This document shows, piece by piece, positions 22,496 to 25,897 of a stretch of DNA of 25,897 nucleotides; the stretch's first letter is position 1, and every line of letters begins with the position of its first letter. The DNA is taken from positions 1 to 25,897 of the forward strand of contig CBIFWW010000034.1 of assembly GCA_966186435.1 (NCBI GenBank). Reading direction: 5' to 3'. The translations under genes and the position numbers were made by a program. The notes beneath the pieces were generated by a model. That model did no database searches and was not told the DNA's origin. It was given only the letters and a program-made list of their open reading frames with translations. Source of the stretch: CBIFWW01 sp966186435 (GTDB lineage: Bacteria > Pseudomonadota > Gammaproteobacteria > Enterobacterales > Enterobacteriaceae).

Positions 22496-23686
22496 ATGAA
22501 TGAATCCCCTAAGGGATTAAGCCCCGCGCTGATCCTGTTAATGTCTGTCGCCACCGGTTTGGCTGTCGCCAGTAACTATTATGCCCAGCCGCTGCTGGAA
22601 ACCATCGCCCGTGCTTTTGCGCTTTCCGTGAATCAAGCCGGGTTTATCGTGACGGCAGCCCAGCTGGGCTACGCGGTGGGGCTGATGCTGCTGGTTCCGC
22701 TGGGCGATATATTTGAACGCCGCAAACTGATTGTAGTGATGACCTTGCTCTCCGCCGGGGGGATGCTAGTTACCGCCAGTAGCCAGAGCCTGTGGGTGAT
22801 GATCTTTGGTACGGCTATCACCGGCCTGTTCTCAGTAGTGGCCCAAATTCTGGTGCCACTGGCGGCCACTTTGGCAGCCCCGGAAAATCGCGGCAAAGTC
22901 ATCGGCACCATTATGAGCGGCCTGCTACTGGGAATTTTACTGGCCCGTACCGTAGCCGGGTTATTGGCAAGCCTCGGCGGCTGGCGCACGGTTTACTGGG
23001 TGGCATCGGTGTTAATGATCCTAATGGCCGGGGCGCTATGGCGTGGCCTGCCCAGCGCCAAGCCGCAGAACCACCTCAACTACTTTCAACTGTTGAGATC
23101 GGTCCTCGGCCTATTCCTCGGCGATAAGATCCTCGCCACCCGTGCGCTGCTCGGCGGCCTGACCTTCGCCAGCTTTAGCATCCTGTGGACGTCAATGGCT
23201 TTCCTGTTGGCCTCCCCGCCATTTAACTATTCCGAAGGGATGATTGGGCTGTTTGGTCTGGCCGGGGCCGCCGGTGCACTCGGTGCACGCCCTGCTGGGA
23301 GTATCTCTGATAAAGGCAAAGCTCATATCACCACCACCGCCGGGCTGCTGCTGCTGCTGCTCTCCTGGGGCTTTATCGCCCTGGGGCAGGTTTCCATCAT
23401 CGCCCTGATTATCGGTATTCTGGTGCTGGATTTGACGGTTCAAGGGGTGCATATCACCAACCAAAGCGTGATTTACCGAATGGTGCCTGAGGCCCGTAAC
23501 CGCCTGACGGCAGGCTACATGACCAGTTACTTTATTGGCGGGGCTGCCGGCTCAGTGATCTCTGCCAGCGCCTATCAGCATGCAGGCTGGAATGGTGTTT
23601 GTCTGGCCGGGGGCATCATTACCCTAGTGAACCTGCTGGTATGGTGGGGGGGACATCACCATTCTGCACCGGAGAAAGCCGCCTGA
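22496..23686 (+). CDS. ygaY: YgaY-type major facilitator superfamily transporter
   Basis: A 396-residue, twelve-helix MFS protein closely resembling E. coli YgaY, which is disrupted in K-12 but intact here. It starts MNESPKGLSPALILLMSVAT, shows the loop 2-3 motif GDIFERRKLIVVM (residues about 70-82), an antiporter-type segment (GTIMSGLLLGILLARTVAGLL near 140) and ends in a short charged tail. It most likely acts as a proton-driven exporter in the inner membrane; the substrate is unknown. There is no strong Shine-Dalgarno before the ATG, only an A-rich stretch. In E. coli it follows proVWX; here it follows nrdF directly. Confidence 0.88.
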   Translation: MNESPKGLSPALILLMSVATGLAVASNYYAQPLLETIARAFALSVNQAGFIVTAAQLGYAVGLMLLVPLGDIFERRKLIVVMTLLSAGGMLVTASSQSLWVMIFGTAITGLFSVVAQILVPLAATLAAPENRGKVIGTIMSGLLLGILLARTVAGLLASLGGWRTVYWVASVLMILMAGALWRGLPSAKPQNHLNYFQLLRSVLGLFLGDKILATRALLGGLTFASFSILWTSMAFLLASPPFNYSEGMIGLFGLAGAAGALGARPAGSISDKGKAHITTTAGLLLLLLSWGFIALGQVSIIALIIGILVLDLTVQGVHITNQSVIYRMVPEARNRLTAGYMTSYFIGGAAGSVISASAYQHAGWNGVCLAGGIITLVNLLVWWGGHHHSAPEKAA

Positions 23687-23807
23687 GGGCGGGGATTATC
23701 CCAAGTTAATTGATTTCAGGGGTATAAAGCTCGACCACACTCTGTTAAGGTTAGGGTGATTTATTCATCCGAGTGACTTTACCCTCTGAAATTTATTAAT
23801 AATTGAT

Positions 23808-24236
23808 ATGGAAAATTCGTCGGTTGTGGTTGAAGCCTCTCCTTCCAGTAAGGCCACCCTATTGGAAGACACCAGAGATAGCCTCCCTATCGTTATCAGT
23901 TATCTCCCTGTCGCTTGTGTCTTTGGGCTAAGCGCGACAAAGCTGGGTTTTATCCCAGTCAAATGCCTATTCTTTTCCTGCATTATTTGCGCAAGGGCCA
24001 GTCAATTTGTGATTACCGCCCTGCATGCCGCTGGCAGTTCGCTGTGGGTAGCGGCATTAACCGTCATGGCAGTGATTGTGCGCCAAATGTTTTACTACCC
24101 ATTCCTTGTAGCGCGAATCAATAAAATACTGAATAAATCCAAAACCGCCCGGCTCTGGTGGGCTTTAACATCTTATAAATTACGCAGCATTATCATTCCA
24201 ACGCTGTTAAGCGCCGTTGTTTATGGAATTACCTGA
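23808..24236 (+). pseudogene. ygaZ: ygaZ-ygaH fusion left by an internal deletion
   Basis: YgaZ and YgaH together form an AzlCD-type exporter of branched-chain amino acids and methionine. This 142-codon frame matches YgaZ from DSLPIVISYLPVA through ASQFVITALHAAGSSLW to about Thr121 (INKILNKSKTARLWWALT), then switches at about 24170 to the C-terminus of YgaH (SYKLRSIIIPTLLSAVVYG; E. coli YgaH has YKTRSIIIPTLLSALAYG). About half of YgaZ and most of YgaH are missing. The AzlC signature is also worn: GASQF has become RASQF, and the MDVRHVLYG block has become VIVRQMFYY. Just after the YG the frame stops at TGA; adding one base would continue WKL as in YgaH, so a further frameshift is likely. Not functional as an exporter. 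Confidence 0.85.
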
Positions 24237-24289
24237 AACTTAGGGTGGTGAATAAATCATTTTTTGGATGATTCTATTGTAATTATACA

Positions 24290-24318
24290 TTTACTTTATT
24301 TGTCACCATCGTTACTAT
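24290..24318 (+). promoter_or_regulatory. Candidate emrR promoter
   Basis: TTTACT and TACTAT with 17 bp between them lie about 30 bases before the emrR ATG, in AT-rich sequence. EmrR is known to repress its own operon from this region in E. coli; I did not find a clear EmrR dyad. Confidence 0.45.
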
Positions 24319-24348
24319 ATCGACTGTAATTAATGAGGTTATGCCCAA

Positions 24349-24876
24349 ATGGATAGTTCGTTCACCCCCATTGAACAAATGCTGAAGTTCCGCGCCAGCC
24401 GCTGCCAGGAGTTCCCTTTCCAGGAAATCCTACTTACTCGACTATGCATGCATATGCAGGGTAAGCTGCTGGAAAATCGTAACAAGATGCTGAAAGCTCA
24501 GGGGATTAACGAGACGCTGTTTATGGCGCTGATTACGCTTGAATCCCAGGAAGACCATAGCATCCAGCCGAGTGAATTGAGCTGTGCGCTCGGGTCATCC
24601 CGTACTAATGCCACCCGAATTGCCGATGAATTGGAAAAACGGGGTTGGATTGAACGCCGTGAAAGTGACAACGACCGCCGCTGCCTGCATCTGCATTTAA
24701 CGGAAAAAGGCCAGGAATTCCTTAATCAGGTTCTCCCACCGCAGCATCAATGCCTGCATCAACTCTGGTCTTCTCTCTCTTCTTCTGAAAAAGAGTCCCT
24801 CGAGCAAATCACCCGCAAGCTTCTGGGCCGCCTGGATCAAATGGAAGAAGATCACATTGCTGAGGTCGCCCGCTAA
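24349..24876 (+). CDS. emrR: EmrR (MprA), MarR-family repressor of the emr efflux operon
   Basis: A 175-residue MarR-type regulator almost identical to E. coli EmrR, starting MDSSFTPIEQMLKFRAS. The winged helix spans roughly residues 65-110 (QPSELSCALGSSRTNATRIA and the wing WIERRESDNDRRC). It represses emrRAB and is released by uncouplers, salicylate and some antibiotics. It is preceded by GAGG about 9 bases upstream and separated from emrA by 114 bases with a hairpin. No damage is seen, even though the ygaZH genes immediately upstream are broken. Confidence 0.95.
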   Translation: MDSSFTPIEQMLKFRASRCQEFPFQEILLTRLCMHMQGKLLENRNKMLKAQGINETLFMALITLESQEDHSIQPSELSCALGSSRTNATRIADELEKRGWIERRESDNDRRCLHLHLTEKGQEFLNQVLPPQHQCLHQLWSSLSSSEKESLEQITRKLLGRLDQMEEDHIAEVAR

Positions 24877-24920
24877 CCACAGATATAACACTCGCGACAC
24901 AGCCCAAATTCACTCTTGGA

Positions 24921-24944
24921 AGCCAGCATATATTGCTGGCTTTT
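24921..24944 (+). terminator. Hairpin between emrR and emrA
   Basis: AGCCAGCA-TATAT-TGCTGGCT (24921-24941) followed by TTTCT. It resembles a weak intrinsic terminator, so it may reduce emrA relative to emrR without fully ending transcription. Confidence 0.6.
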
Positions 24945-24990
24945 CTGACCCAACCAATTCGGCAAAAATAATAATATCGTGGAGAACAGC

Positions 24991-25897
24991 ATGAGTTCAC
25001 ATGCGGAAGCCTCAGTGGAACAGCCACCCGTTAATAAAAAACGTAAGCGCAAAACCGCGTTAATCCTGTTAACGCTGATCTTTGTAATTATCGCCGTGGG
25101 TTTCGGTGCTTATTGGTTCCTGGTGTTACGCCATTTTGAAGATACCGATGATGCTTACGTGGCAGGTAACCAGGTACAAATTATGTCCCAGGTCCCCGGC
25201 AGTGTGACTAAAGTCTGGGCCGATAACACCGACTTTATTAAAAAAGGCGATGTGTTAGTCACCCTCGACGCCACTGATGCCCAGCAGGCTTTCGAAAAAG
25301 CCCAAACTCAGCTGGCTTCCAGCGTCCGTCAGACGCGCCAGTTGATGATTAACAGCAAACAGTTGCAGGCCAGTATCGATCTGCAAAAAACCGCCCTTTC
25401 CCAGGCCAAAACTGACCTAAACCGCCGTATTCCGCTAGGCCAGGCCAACCTGATTGGCCGCGAAGAGCTGCAACACTCCCGTGATGCGGTAGCCAGCGCC
25501 CAGGCACAGCTGGATGTAGCAATTCAGCAATTAAATGCTAACCACGCGATGATCCTCGGCACCAGCCTGGAAAATCAGCCAGCGGTACAACAGGCGGCTA
25601 CGGAAGTCCGTAACAGCTGGCTGGCGGTGCAACGGACTAAAATCGTCAGCCCGATCACTGGCTATGTTTCACGCCGCAATGTGCAGGTGGGTGCTCAAAT
25701 TAGCCCAACCAGCCCGCTGATGGCTATCGTGCCTTCGGTGGATCTGTGGGTGGATGCCAACTTTAAAGAAACCCAGTTGGCCCATATGCGTATCGGCCAA
25801 TCCGCTACCATTGTCAGCGATATCTACGGTGACGCCGTGAAGTACACCGGTAAAGTGGTCGGCCTGGATATGGGTACCGGCAGCGCCTTCTCCCTGC
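24991..25897 (+). CDS. emrA: EmrA, membrane fusion protein of the EmrAB-TolC pump (partial, runs off the window)
   Basis: The first 302 codons of the periplasmic adaptor (E. coli EmrA is about 390 residues). A basic cytoplasmic tail (KKRKRK) is followed by one membrane helix at residues about 22-45, then FEDTDDAYVAG, the biotinyl-lipoyl half-motif, a coiled coil with LIGREELQHSRDAVASAQAQL near residues 150-175, and the closing lipoyl half and beta-barrel (PITGYVSRRNVQVGAQI, WVDANFKETQL). The match to E. coli is close throughout. GGAGA precedes the ATG. The inner-membrane pump emrB is expected just beyond the right edge. Confidence 0.95.
   Translation, partial: MSSHAEASVEQPPVNKKRKRKTALILLTLIFVIIAVGFGAYWFLVLRHFEDTDDAYVAGNQVQIMSQVPGSVTKVWADNTDFIKKGDVLVTLDATDAQQAFEKAQTQLASSVRQTRQLMINSKQLQASIDLQKTALSQAKTDLNRRIPLGQANLIGREELQHSRDAVASAQAQLDVAIQQLNANHAMILGTSLENQPAVQQAATEVRNSWLAVQRTKIVSPITGYVSRRNVQVGAQISPTSPLMAIVPSVDLWVDANFKETQLAHMRIGQSATIVSDIYGDAVKYTGKVVGLDMGTGSAFSL

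Overview
The window is chromosomal DNA from a gamma-proteobacterium of the order Enterobacterales. The best evidence is the right third, which keeps the Escherichia order alaE-ygaC-ygaM-nrdHIEF-ygaY-ygaZH-emrR-emrA, with proteins that match remembered E. coli sequences closely. It is not Escherichia: proVWX and stpA are missing, and the left part carries genes found elsewhere or absent in E. coli. I cannot name the genus; a Yersiniaceae- or Hafniaceae-like lineage is a guess.

Layout. Bases 1-400 are AT-rich and hold no gene I can support. From 402 to 7851 the minus strand carries a complete yhfZ-yhfY-yhfX-yhfW-php-yhfU-yhfT-yhfS operon: a regulator, a PRD-domain protein, two PLP enzymes, a phosphopentomutase-like enzyme, a phosphotriesterase-like amidohydrolase, a small DUF2620-type protein and a multi-span membrane protein. 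The physiological pathway is unknown to me. Next come a small exported LEA-like protein, roxA broken by an in-frame stop, an IprA/YaiV-like regulator beside an orphan fimbrial chaperone, a hypothetical protein, and a yjiH-yjiG-M20 peptidase operon preceded by an FNR-like site. A minus-strand zinc-type ABC operon follows, with a Zur-like palindrome in front. Its first gene appears to be a 36-residue membrane peptide whose stop codon overlaps the ATPase start.

The zinc operon abuts a decayed alaE, and from there the Escherichia-like core runs to the right edge. ygaC and ygaM are intact. nrdHIEF (the class Ib ribonucleotide reductase with its glutaredoxin-like and flavodoxin-like partners) is complete, with two NrdR-type boxes 31 bp apart over the promoter. 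ygaY is intact. ygaZ and ygaH have collapsed by an internal deletion into one 142-codon fusion. emrR is complete, and emrA runs off the end.

Two themes stand out. First, gene decay of conserved functions: the ribosomal oxygenase RoxA, the alanine exporter AlaE and the amino-acid exporter YgaZH are all damaged within about 15 kb. Second, small unannotated control features: three copies of TTCAW-N4-WTGAA in the yhf operon, a terminator-like hairpin between yhfT and yhfS, the FNR-like site, and the Zur-controlled small ORF. Comparisons with E. coli proteins are from memory, not from a search.
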